6,263 nucleotides of DNA, taken from assembly GCA_002451085.1 (NCBI GenBank), contig DKBE01000062.1:398-6660 (forward strand). The letters are read 5' to 3'. Below are positions 1 through 6,263 of this stretch, piece after piece (position 1 is the first letter of the stretch; every line of letters starts with the position of its first letter). Source of the DNA: Proteobacteria bacterium UBA6908. GTDB lineage: Bacteria; Pseudomonadota; Gammaproteobacteria; Acidiferrobacterales; UBA6901. Under the pieces are notes generated by a model that saw only the letters and a list, made by a program, of their open reading frames with translations, ran no database searches and was not told where the DNA came from. A program made the translations under genes and the position numbers.

Positions 1-405
1 CGCATGGTCAAGGACGCCGAGGCCCATGCCGAGGAAGACCGCAAGGCGCATGAGCTGGTCGACGCCCGTAATCGTGCCGACGGCCTGATCCACGGTGTGC
101 AGAAGTCCATGAAGGATCTGGGCGACAAGCTCGAGGCAGGTGAGAAGGAAAAGATTGAAGCCGCTGTCAAGGATCTGGAAGAGGCCATGAAGGGAGACGA
201 TAAGGCCGCGATCGATGCCAAGGCCGAGGCGCTCACCCAGGCCAGCCACAAGCTGGCCGAGCAGATGTACGCCCAGGCCCAGGCGCAGGCCGGAAACGCC
301 GAGGCGGCGCCGGCTGGCGGCGAGGAAGCGACCAAGGCCAAGAGCGATGAGAATGTCGTGGATGCCGAGTTCGAGGAAGTGAAGGACTCCAACAAGAAGA
401 AGTAA
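1..405 (+). CDS. dnaK: Chaperone protein DnaK (Hsp70), C-terminal end only
   Basis: Only the last 134 codons are present; the reading frame is open from base 1 and ends with TAA at 403-405. DnaK is the cytoplasmic ATP-driven Hsp70 chaperone working with DnaJ and GrpE. The visible part is the helical lid of the substrate-binding domain: it opens with [15 protein letters not shown], a well conserved DnaK stretch, then charged helices, then an Ala/Gln/Gly-rich flexible linker (about residues 91-108 of this piece), and ends with the conserved tail DAEFEEVKD followed by SNKKK. The nucleotide-binding domain and the beta-sandwich lie outside the window. The Met codon at base 4 is internal, not a start. 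dnaJ follows 102 bases downstream, as usual for this operon. Identification is secure from the lid motif, the EEVKD tail and the neighbour. Confidence 0.97.
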   Translation, partial: RMVKDAEAHAEEDRKAHELVDARNRADGLIHGVQKSMKDLGDKLEAGEKEKIEAAVKDLEEAMKGDDKAAIDAKAEALTQASHKLAEQMYAQAQAQAGNAEAAPAGGEEATKAKSDENVVDAEFEEVKDSNKKK

Positions 406-421
406 CCGGCATGTACGTGTC

Positions 422-465
422 AAAGGCACAGGGGAGGAGCACACCCCTGTGCCTTTCGATTTTCT
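422..465 (+). terminator. Hairpin between dnaK and dnaJ, terminator-like or attenuating
   Basis: A perfect 13-bp inverted repeat is visible: AAAGGCACAGGGG at 422-434 and its complement at 444-456, with a 9-base loop. The 3' arm ends in TTT, followed by CGA and then TTTTCTT, so there is an interrupted T-rich tail. It lies 16 bases after the dnaK stop and about 50 bases before dnaJ. The structure fits a leaky intrinsic terminator or an mRNA-stabilising stem that makes dnaJ less abundant than dnaK. Which of these applies is inference; because the U-run is broken, termination is probably incomplete. Confidence 0.75.
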
Positions 466-507
466 TGATGCGATCAGGCGGTTCCGCAGAAGGCGGCAAG
501 GATCAGT

Positions 508-1656
508 ATGGCAAAGCGTGATTATTACGAAGTACTGGGTGTGGCGCGCAACGCCTCCGAAGCCGACATCAAGAAGGCCTATCGGCGGCTGGCCATGAAG
601 TACCATCCGGATCGCAACCCGGACGATAAAAGCGCCGAAGCCAGCTTCAAGGAAGCCAACGAAGCCTACGAAATCCTGGCCGACGGCCAGAAGCGTGCCG
701 CCTACGACCAGTTCGGACATGCCGGCGTGGACCCGAGCGCCGCGGCCGGCGCGCGCGGTGCGGGTGGTTTTTACGGCGCTGCCGGTGGCGCCAGCTTTGC
801 CGACATCTTCGGTGATGTGTTTGGCGACATATTCGGCGGTGGTGGCGGCGCGGGCCGGCGCGGCACGCAGGCCTATCGCGGTGCCGACCTGCGTTACAAC
901 CTCGAGCTCTCGCTCGAAGAAGCCGTGCGCGGCACGGAAGTGCGCATCCGTGTACCCACCCTGGAAACCTGCGAAACCTGTCATGGCAGTGGTGCCAAGT
1001 CCGGCACCCAGGCGTCCAGCTGCGAAACCTGTGGCGGTCACGGCCAGGTGCGCATGCAACAGGGGTTTTTCTCAATTCAGCAAACTTGTCCGGCCTGCCG
1101 CGGCAGCGGCAAGGTGATCAAGAGCCCGTGCCCGACCTGTCATGGACAGGGCCGTACCCAGGCGACCAAGACCCTGTCGGTGAAGGTGCCGGCAGGGGTC
1201 GATGACGGCGACCAAATTCGTCTGGCCGGTGAAGGTGAAGCAGGCGAGAACAGCGGGCCGGCCGGTGATCTCTATGTACAGGTGCGTCTGAAGCCGCATG
1301 AGATATTCAAGCGCGATGGCGATGACCTGCATTGCGAGATGCCAGTCAGCTTCGCGATGGCGGCGCTCGGCGGCGACGTCGAGATTCCGACCCTCGATGG
1401 CCGCGCCAGCCTGAAGATTCCACCCGCAACCCAGACCGGCAAGGTGTTCCGGTTGCGCGGCAAAGGTGTGCGGAATGTGCGTAGCGGGCATCTCGGCGAT
1501 CTCTATTGTCACGCGAGCGTTGAAACGCCGATCAACCTCAGCAAGCGCCAGAAAGAACTGCTGGAAGAGTTCGACAGCAGTGTGCGCGAAGGTGGGTCGC
1601 GCCACAGTCCCCGCTCCGAATCGTGGATGGACCGGCTAAAAACGTTCTTCGGCTGA
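508..1656 (+). CDS. dnaJ: Chaperone protein DnaJ (Hsp40, class I)
   Basis: This 382-residue protein is the DnaK co-chaperone: it binds unfolded substrates and stimulates DnaK ATP hydrolysis in the cytoplasm. All class I parts are visible in order: the J domain (1-70) with the HPD motif at 33-35; a Gly/Phe-rich region (about 75-118) including the repeat [13 protein letters not shown]; a zinc-binding domain with four CxxCxGxG repeats starting at Cys155, Cys172, Cys194 and Cys208; and the C-terminal substrate-binding and dimerisation domains to Gly382. Length is normal for the family. The ATG at 508 is preceded by AAGGA at 498-502 with a 5-base gap and starts the canonical [12 protein letters not shown]. 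It follows dnaK in the same direction across a hairpin. No clear terminator follows it, so read-through into msrP is possible. Confidence 0.98.
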   Translation: MAKRDYYEVLGVARNASEADIKKAYRRLAMKYHPDRNPDDKSAEASFKEANEAYEILADGQKRAAYDQFGHAGVDPSAAAGARGAGGFYGAAGGASFADIFGDVFGDIFGGGGGAGRRGTQAYRGADLRYNLELSLEEAVRGTEVRIRVPTLETCETCHGSGAKSGTQASSCETCGGHGQVRMQQGFFSIQQTCPACRGSGKVIKSPCPTCHGQGRTQATKTLSVKVPAGVDDGDQIRLAGEGEAGENSGPAGDLYVQVRLKPHEIFKRDGDDLHCEMPVSFAMAALGGDVEIPTLDGRASLKIPPATQTGKVFRLRGKGVRNVRSGHLGDLYCHASVETPINLSKRQKELLEEFDSSVREGGSRHSPRSESWMDRLKTFFG

Positions 1657-1771
1657 TCTCCAGCCACGGAAACCCTGGACCCGGTAACGGCTTGATGGAC
1701 GTTGTTGTTCCCGCGGTGTAAGTTTTCAGCTGCACCCGCGACAACGGGTATATGCCCCCAGGAGCCGCATC

Positions 1772-2710
1772 ATGATCATCCGTCGCCCCACGGACATTCG
1801 TTCGTCCGAGATTACCGAAGAGGCGCTGTACCGTGATCGTCGTCGGTTTCTCACAGCCTCAGGCGCCATCATCGGAGCTGCCTGGTCCGGAATCAGCCTG
1901 GCGGCTCCGGTCCCAACAACTTTTCCGAATCTGCGAAAAAGCCCCTTGAGTGCGACGGAAAAGGTGAATTCCTGGCAGGATGCGACCACCTATAACAATT
2001 ATTACGAGTTCGGTACTGGCAAGGCGGATCCGGCCCATAGTGCCCACACCCTGGTGACGACCCCCTGGAGCATCCAGGTTGATGGTGAAGTGAAGCGCCC
2101 CCGCACTGTGGATGTCGACACCTTGATGCGCTGGTCGGCGCCCGAGGAACGGATTTACCGGCTGCGCTGTGTTGAGGCGTGGTCGATGGTCATTCCCTGG
2201 GTAGGCTTGCCGCTGGCGCCTATTCTCAAGCGACTTGAACCGAACAGTCGGGCCAAGTATGTGGAATTCACCACCTTGAATGACCCGAAGCAGATGCCGG
2301 GGGTGCGCTATCCAGTGCTCGACTGGCCATACGTCGAAGGGCTCAGGATGGACGAAGCCATGCATCCACTTACTATCCTGGCGGTCGGTCTCTACGGGAA
2401 GGCGCTGCCGAATCAGAATGGCGCGCCGCTGCGGCTGATCGTGCCGTGGAAGTACGGATTCAAGAGTATCAAATCGATTGTACGCATTCGCTTTACGGAA
2501 CAGGCGCCGGCAACCAGCTGGAACAAGGCGGCACCGAACGAATACGGCTTTTTTGCCAACGTCAATCCGGCGGTCGATCATCCACGCTGGAGTCAGGCGA
2601 AGGAACGGCGGCTTGGAGAATTCCTTAAACGCGAGACCCTGCCATTCAACGGGTACGCCGACCAGGTGGCGCAGCTTTACCGGGGCATGGATCTGCGCAA
2701 GCTCTACTGA
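1772..2710 (+). CDS. msrP: Protein-methionine-sulfoxide reductase catalytic subunit MsrP (YedY)
   Basis: This 312-residue preprotein is the periplasmic molybdopterin enzyme that reduces methionine sulfoxide in envelope proteins, receiving electrons from MsrQ. The N-terminus carries a twin-arginine export signal: [10 protein letters not shown] at 21-30, then a hydrophobic stretch to about residue 43 and a likely cleavage near LAAP (43-46). The sulfite-oxidase-type fold shows the family landmarks [13 protein letters not shown] (75-87), [15 protein letters not shown] (129-143) with Cys133 as the expected molybdenum ligand, [13 protein letters not shown] (189-201), [21 protein letters not shown] (215-235) and YGFFANVNP (258-266). 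Length is close to the Escherichia coli protein. The ATG at 1772 has AGGAG at 1760-1764, 7 bases upstream. The stop overlaps the msrQ start by one base. The residue before the arginines is Asp rather than the usual Ser/Thr, a mild departure from consensus. Confidence 0.96.
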   Translation: MIIRRPTDIRSSEITEEALYRDRRRFLTASGAIIGAAWSGISLAAPVPTTFPNLRKSPLSATEKVNSWQDATTYNNYYEFGTGKADPAHSAHTLVTTPWSIQVDGEVKRPRTVDVDTLMRWSAPEERIYRLRCVEAWSMVIPWVGLPLAPILKRLEPNSRAKYVEFTTLNDPKQMPGVRYPVLDWPYVEGLRMDEAMHPLTILAVGLYGKALPNQNGAPLRLIVPWKYGFKSIKSIVRIRFTEQAPATSWNKAAPNEYGFFANVNPAVDHPRWSQAKERRLGEFLKRETLPFNGYADQVAQLYRGMDLRKLY

Positions 2711-3324
2711 TGGCAGCGAATTCCCTGTCCGCGCTGAAAGCACTGCTGTTCTTGCTGTGCCTTCTGCCGGCCGCGCGGCTGGGCTGGCTGGCTATCGAGG
2801 GCGGGCTGGGCGCCAACCCGATAGAGTTCGTAATCCGTTCACTCGGCACCTGGACACTGGTGCTGTTGCTGGCCACGCTCAGCATCACCCCGCTGCGTCG
2901 CCTCACCGGCTGGAATGTGCTGATTCGCGTGCGCCGACTGCTGGGCTTGTTCGCATTTTTCTACGCAACCCTGCATTTTCTAGCGTTCTTCGGCCTTGAC
3001 CAGTTCTTCGATCTGCGCGCGGTGATCGCCGACATCGCCAAGCGTCCGTACATCACCGTCGGATTTACCTGCTTCCTGCTGTTGATTCCGCTGGCTGTGA
3101 CGTCCACCAATGCCATGCAGCGGCGGCTCGGCGGCCGGCGCTGGCAACGCTTGCATCGATTGATCTATGTGATCGCCATCGGCGGGGTGGTGCATTACTG
3201 GTGGCTGGTGAAGAAAGACATCACTCAGCCACTCATCTATGCATTGGTACTGGGCCTGTTGCTGGGGCTGCGCCTGTGGTGGCGAGCCCGGCCGGCCGCC
3301 GTGATCAGTCGCCGGCCGGCGTAA
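2710..3324 (+). CDS. msrQ: Protein-methionine-sulfoxide reductase haem-binding subunit MsrQ (YedZ)
   Basis: This 204-residue inner-membrane protein passes electrons from the quinone pool or flavin reductases to MsrP. It belongs to the ferric-reductase-like transmembrane family. Hydrophobic segments are visible at about 10-28, 45-60, 77-95, 115-130, 150-166 and 173-190. Histidines at 89 (LHFLAFFGLD), 149 (QRLHRLIYV) and 162 (GVVHYWW) match in spacing the three haem-b histidines known for the E. coli protein. The ATG at 2710 uses the last base of the msrP TGA (TGATG), the classic arrangement for translational coupling, so the two subunits are almost certainly made from one message. The last 20 bases are shared, antisense, with the end of the mgtC-like gene; the overlap encodes only the C-terminal tail. 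Confidence 0.95.
   Translation: MAANSLSALKALLFLLCLLPAARLGWLAIEGGLGANPIEFVIRSLGTWTLVLLLATLSITPLRRLTGWNVLIRVRRLLGLFAFFYATLHFLAFFGLDQFFDLRAVIADIAKRPYITVGFTCFLLLIPLAVTSTNAMQRRLGGRRWQRLHRLIYVIAIGGVVHYWWLVKKDITQPLIYALVLGLLLGLRLWWRARPAAVISRRPA
3288..3319. repeat. GC-rich inverted repeat at the converging ends of msrQ and the mgtC-like gene
   Basis: The arms CCGGCCGGC at 3288-3296 and GCCGGCCGG at 3311-3319 are exact complements with a 14-base loop. The stem spans the stop codon of the mgtC-like gene (3305-3307) and reaches to 3 bases before the msrQ stop. No T-run follows on either strand, so it is not a standard intrinsic terminator. It may block read-through from both sides, or it may simply reflect GC-rich coding sequence. 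Confidence 0.4.
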
Positions 3325-3997
3325 CGCGGTACTCAAGCACCTTTTTATGCCGCGCCAGTGACTCGGCCAGAAGCCGGGTCCCCTCGCGCCGCTGGGTACG
3401 GATGATCATCGTGTATTCGAAGCGGCGGCCGTCATCGTGTTGCGCGTAACTCAGATTGGCAATGCTGAAGCCGAGTTGCTCGATCAGCGTGCGCAATTCC
3501 TTCTCTGGCAGGGCCGTGCTCCGTCGGCATTGAATCTCGAGGCGGGAATAATAAAGCGCCGGCATGACCTGCTCGATCCAGCGGAACACCGATAAGGTGC
3601 CGAGCGTGAGCAGCGTCGCGACGGCGGCCGGAAAATAGAAGCCGATACCGATCAGGATGCCGATCGCGGCGGTAATCCAGATGGAAGCAGCGGTAGTCAG
3701 CCCGCGTACCGTGAGCCCTTCCTTGATGATCACGCCTGCACCGAGAAAACCGATACCGGTCATGATGCCCTGGGCCATGCGCGTGGGGTCGACACGCACG
3801 GTCTCGAGCGGCACGTTGGCCAGCAGATCCCACTGATACAGGGTCAGCAACATCAGCAAGCTGGAGGCCGTGCACACCAGCGCATGGGTGCGAAAACCGG
3901 CCGGGCGACCGTGGTAGGTTCTTTCGAAGCCGATCAGTGCGCCGGCCAGTAACGCCAGGCCGAGGTGCAGCAGGATGGTCAGGTTATGGGTGTCCAT
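3305..3997 (-). CDS. MgtC/SapB family membrane protein
   Basis: This 230-residue protein has the MgtC/SapB architecture: about five hydrophobic segments in the first 140 residues, then a soluble C-terminal domain (about 150-225) of the ACT-like type found in longer family members. Signature stretches are LIGFERTYHGRPAGFRTHALV (21-41), DPTRMAQGIMTGIGFLGAGVI (70-90) and VRGLTTAASIWITAAIG (97-113). In Salmonella, MgtC supports growth at low magnesium and inside macrophages and affects the ATP synthase; many chromosomal homologues in free-living bacteria have no assigned role, so no function is claimed here. The ATG at 3997 is the only normal start after an in-frame TAA at 4016-4018, and no Shine-Dalgarno sequence precedes it. 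The gene converges on msrQ with a 20-base overlap and diverges from dapB. No magnesium-related partner is visible. Confidence 0.93.
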   Translation of the reverse strand: MDTHNLTILLHLGLALLAGALIGFERTYHGRPAGFRTHALVCTASSLLMLLTLYQWDLLANVPLETVRVDPTRMAQGIMTGIGFLGAGVIIKEGLTVRGLTTAASIWITAAIGILIGIGFYFPAAVATLLTLGTLSVFRWIEQVMPALYYSRLEIQCRRSTALPEKELRTLIEQLGFSIANLSYAQHDDGRRFEYTMIIRTQRREGTRLLAESLARHKKVLEYRVTPAGD

Positions 3998-3999
3998 AA
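3984..3999. promoter_or_regulatory. Dyad over the start codon of the mgtC-like gene, possible operator
   Basis: TTATGG (3984-3989) and CCATAA (3994-3999) are perfect inverted arms separated by GTGT. The start codon of the mgtC-like gene (3995-3997, minus strand) lies in one arm. The position suggests either a repressor site or a small RNA stem at the translation start. A 6-bp dyad can occur by chance, so this is a candidate only. Confidence 0.3.
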
Positions 4000-4003
4000 G
4001 CAG

Positions 4004-4009
4004 ATTAAA
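4004..4009 (-). promoter_or_regulatory. Possible -10 box of the mgtC-like gene
   Basis: Read on the minus strand this is TTTAAT, a 5-of-6 match to TATAAT. Its 3' end is 6 bases from the ATG at 3997, so transcription would begin at or next to the A of the start codon, giving a leaderless message. That would explain the missing ribosome binding site. No good -35 box is seen 16-18 bases further upstream. Confidence 0.3.
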
Positions 4010-4019
4010 GACTATTTAG

Positions 4020-4898
<879 letters not shown>

Positions 4899-4922
4899 TC
4901 GGTCGTCGTTTTCGTATTTTCG

Positions 4923-4952
4923 TTGATTTCCCGTCAACCGATGGCGTAGAAT
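4923..4952 (+). promoter_or_regulatory. Probable sigma-70 promoter of carAB
   Basis: TTGATT (4923-4928, 4 of 6 to TTGACA) and TAGAAT (4947-4952, 5 of 6 to TATAAT) are separated by 18 bases. The predicted transcript start is near 4959, leaving a leader of about 88 bases before carA. This is the best promoter-like pair in the window. No clear arginine-repressor box was recognised around it. Confidence 0.55.
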
Positions 4953-4978
4953 TCGCGCTCAGCCGGATTTCCTTTTTT

Positions 4979-5017
4979 CGAAGCGGGAGCGCACCCAGGC
5001 AGGTGCCTCCCGCTTTG
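4979..5017 (+). promoter_or_regulatory. Stable hairpin in the carA leader
   Basis: AAGCGGGAG (4981-4989) pairs perfectly with CTCCCGCTT (5007-5015). After a single bulged C at 4990 the stem continues with GCACC (4991-4995) and GGTGC (5002-5006), closing on the loop CAGGCA (4996-5001). A C-G pair and a G-T wobble extend the base (4979-4980 with 5016-5017). A T6 run (4973-4978) lies before the stem, not after it, so it is not an ordinary terminator in the carA direction. It probably acts in the mRNA leader of carAB; the mode is unknown. Confidence 0.6.
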
Positions 5018-5030
5018 CACGCCTACGCCT

Positions 5031-5035
5031 GGAGG
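5031..5035 (+). promoter_or_regulatory. Ribosome binding site of carA, with ambiguous start choice
   Basis: GGAGG is a perfect Shine-Dalgarno core. It is only 2 bases from the ATG at 5038 but 11 bases from the ATG at 5047, so neither spacing is ideal. The second ATG is preferred because it gives [11 protein letters not shown], closest in length to known CarA N-termini. GGAGG is also complementary to CCTCC at 5006-5010 in the leader hairpin. Confidence 0.65.
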
Positions 5036-5046
5036 ACATGCGCATT

Positions 5047-6180
5047 ATGCGACCTGCACTGCTTGCCCTCGAGGATGGTTCCCTGTTTGAAGGGGAGGCG
5101 ATCGGTATCAGCGGGCAGGCCGTGGGCGAGGTGGTGTTCAACACCGCCATGACCGGCTACCAGGAAATTCTGTCGGACCCGTCGTATGCCCGCCAGATCG
5201 TCACATTGACCTATCCGCATATTGGCAATACCGGCACCAACACCGAAGACATGGAAGCCGGAAAAGTCTGGGCCACCGGACTGGTCATCCGTGACTTGCC
5301 GCGCCTGATCAGCAACTGGCGCGCCGAGCTGACGCTGCCGGAATTCCTGCGCAAGCATAAGGTGGTAGGAATTGCCGGCATTGACACCCGCCAGCTCACC
5401 CGCCTGCTGCGCGAGAAGGGTGCCCAGAACGGCTGCATCGTGGGTGCCGATGACGGTGGCCGGATCAACAAGAAAACCGCGCTGGCTGCGGCGCGTGCGT
5501 TCGAGGGCCTAAAGGGCATGGACCTCGCCAAGGTCGTGACGACCAAAGAGTCGTTTTCCTGGAGCGAAGGGACCTGGGTGCGGGGCGAAGGGCATCGCCA
5601 GAACATCCCGGCGCGCTTCAAGGTGGTGGCCTACGATTTTGGCGTGAAGCGCAACATTCTTCGCATGCTGGCCGACCGCGGCTGCACCATCACGGTGGTA
5701 CCGGCCAAGACCACAGCGACTGACGTGCTGGCACTCAAACCGGACGGCGTATTTCTCTCCAATGGACCGGGCGATCCGGAACCATGCACCTACGCCATTG
5801 AAGCGATTCGCGAAATCGTCGCAACCCGTTTACCGGTCTTCGGTATCTGTCTCGGGCATCAATTGCTCGGGTTGGCGTCCGGCGCACGCACCATGAAAAT
5901 GAAATTCGGTCACCACGGCGCCAATCATCCGGTGGTGGATGTCGCCAGCGGCCGGGTGATGATCACCAGCCAGAATCACGGGTTTGCGGTCGACGAGGCC
6001 AGCATGCCGGACAACCTCAAGGTGACGCATCGCTCGTTGTTCGACGGCACGGTCCAGGGCCTCATGCGCACCGATGTGCCGGCATTCTGTTTTCAAGGCC
6101 ATCCCGAAGCGAGCCCCGGGCCACACGATGTGGCGCCGTTGTTCGATCACTTCATCTCGCTCATGCAACAGCGTTCGTAA
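5047..6180 (+). CDS. carA: Carbamoyl phosphate synthase small subunit CarA
   Basis: This 377-residue subunit hydrolyses glutamine and channels ammonia to CarB, which makes carbamoyl phosphate for arginine and pyrimidines in the cytoplasm. The N-terminal half is the CarA-specific domain, with [21 protein letters not shown] at 27-47, [13 protein letters not shown] at 53-65 and [11 protein letters not shown] at 109-119. The C-terminal half is a class I glutamine amidotransferase. It shows [11 protein letters not shown] (194-204), SNGPGDP (238-244), the nucleophile elbow FGICLGHQ with Cys268, and GHPEASPGP with His352 and Glu354 completing the triad; E. coli has Cys269, His353 and Glu355. Length is normal (E. 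coli 382). An in-frame ATG at 5038 would add three residues and cannot be excluded. The gene has its own probable promoter and a structured leader, and carB starts 3 bases after its TAA. Confidence 0.97.
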   Translation: MRPALLALEDGSLFEGEAIGISGQAVGEVVFNTAMTGYQEILSDPSYARQIVTLTYPHIGNTGTNTEDMEAGKVWATGLVIRDLPRLISNWRAELTLPEFLRKHKVVGIAGIDTRQLTRLLREKGAQNGCIVGADDGGRINKKTALAAARAFEGLKGMDLAKVVTTKESFSWSEGTWVRGEGHRQNIPARFKVVAYDFGVKRNILRMLADRGCTITVVPAKTTATDVLALKPDGVFLSNGPGDPEPCTYAIEAIREIVATRLPVFGICLGHQLLGLASGARTMKMKFGHHGANHPVVDVASGRVMITSQNHGFAVDEASMPDNLKVTHRSLFDGTVQGLMRTDVPAFCFQGHPEASPGPHDVAPLFDHFISLMQQRS

Positions 6181-6183
6181 GCC

Positions 6184-6263
6184 ATGCCGAAACGTACTGA
6201 CATCGAAAGCATCCTGATCATTGGCGCCGGCCCGATCGTCATCGGCCAGGGCTGCGAGTTCGA
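6184..6263 (+). CDS. carB: Carbamoyl phosphate synthase large subunit CarB, N-terminal start only
   Basis: The first 26 codons and part of the next are present before the window ends. They read MPKRTDIESILIIGAGPIVI followed by GQGCEF, the canonical CarB N-terminus leading into the first ATP-grasp half. CarB uses ammonia from CarA, bicarbonate and two ATP to make carbamoyl phosphate. The ATG lies 3 bases after the carA stop and has no recognisable Shine-Dalgarno motif, which suggests translational coupling to carA. The other roughly 1,050 residues expected for the family lie outside the window. Confidence 0.96.
   Translation, partial: MPKRTDIESILIIGAGPIVIGQGCEF

Noticed and set aside
970..1032. 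Exact 12-base direct repeat TGCGAAACCTGT within dnaJ (970-981 and 1021-1032)
   Set aside because: Both copies encode the CETC part of the zinc-binding CxxCxGxG repeats, so protein repetition explains it.
1072..1605. Minus-strand open frame of 177 codons inside dnaJ
   Set aside because: It is antisense to the conserved zinc and C-terminal domains of DnaJ and has no recognisable motif or ribosome binding site.
1659..1679. Small stem after dnaJ (TCCAG / CTGGA) as a terminator
   Set aside because: Only 5 bp with an 11-base loop and no T-run; too weak to support termination.
1859..2743. Long open frame on the minus strand opposite msrP (294 codons)
   Set aside because: It lies fully antisense to a clearly recognised gene, and its Arg/His-rich translation resembles no family I know; it is a by-product of GC-rich codon use.
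4973..5017. carA leader hairpin with a T6 run as a dapB terminator
   Set aside because: The T6 run is upstream of the stem on the plus strand. On the minus strand the stem is followed by A residues, not T. It does not have the order of an intrinsic terminator in either direction.

Overview
The window looks like a GC-rich gammaproteobacterial chromosome segment. The best evidence is the housekeeping order dnaK-dnaJ-(insert)-dapB-carA-carB, which is typical of Gammaproteobacteria such as Pseudomonas, together with gammaproteobacterial-type DnaJ, DapB, CarA and MsrP sequences. A finer placement is not possible from the sequence alone. All genes look intact except the two cut by the window edges (dnaK at its 3' end, carB at its 5' end). 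Nearly all of the DNA is coding; the four intergenic gaps are each below 150 bases. I see no tRNA, rRNA, CRISPR array, insertion sequence or phage gene.

Layout. Bases 1-405 hold the end of dnaK, followed by a strong 13-bp hairpin (422-456) and then dnaJ (508-1656): the Hsp70/Hsp40 chaperone pair. Next come msrP (1772-2710) and msrQ (2710-3324), overlapping by one base, which encode the periplasmic molybdopterin methionine-sulfoxide reductase and its haem membrane partner. On the opposite strand, an MgtC/SapB-family membrane protein gene (3305-3997) converges on msrQ with a 20-base 3' overlap. It diverges from dapB (4095-4898), which encodes the lysine/diaminopimelate enzyme dihydrodipicolinate reductase. 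A likely sigma-70 promoter and a structured leader precede carA (5047-6180); carB begins 3 bases after carA (6184 onward). CarA and CarB form carbamoyl phosphate synthetase, which feeds arginine and pyrimidine synthesis.

How the pieces fit. The backbone is protein folding plus amino-acid and nucleotide synthesis in a conserved order. The msrPQ/mgtC-like trio sits between dnaJ and dapB, which are neighbours in many relatives. MsrPQ repairs oxidised envelope proteins, so a stress-linked theme with dnaKJ is possible but not shown. No gene here belongs to an unknown system. The points most worth a second look are non-coding: the dnaK-dnaJ hairpin, the carA leader hairpin with its complementarity to the ribosome binding site, and the dyad plus possible leaderless start at the mgtC-like gene.
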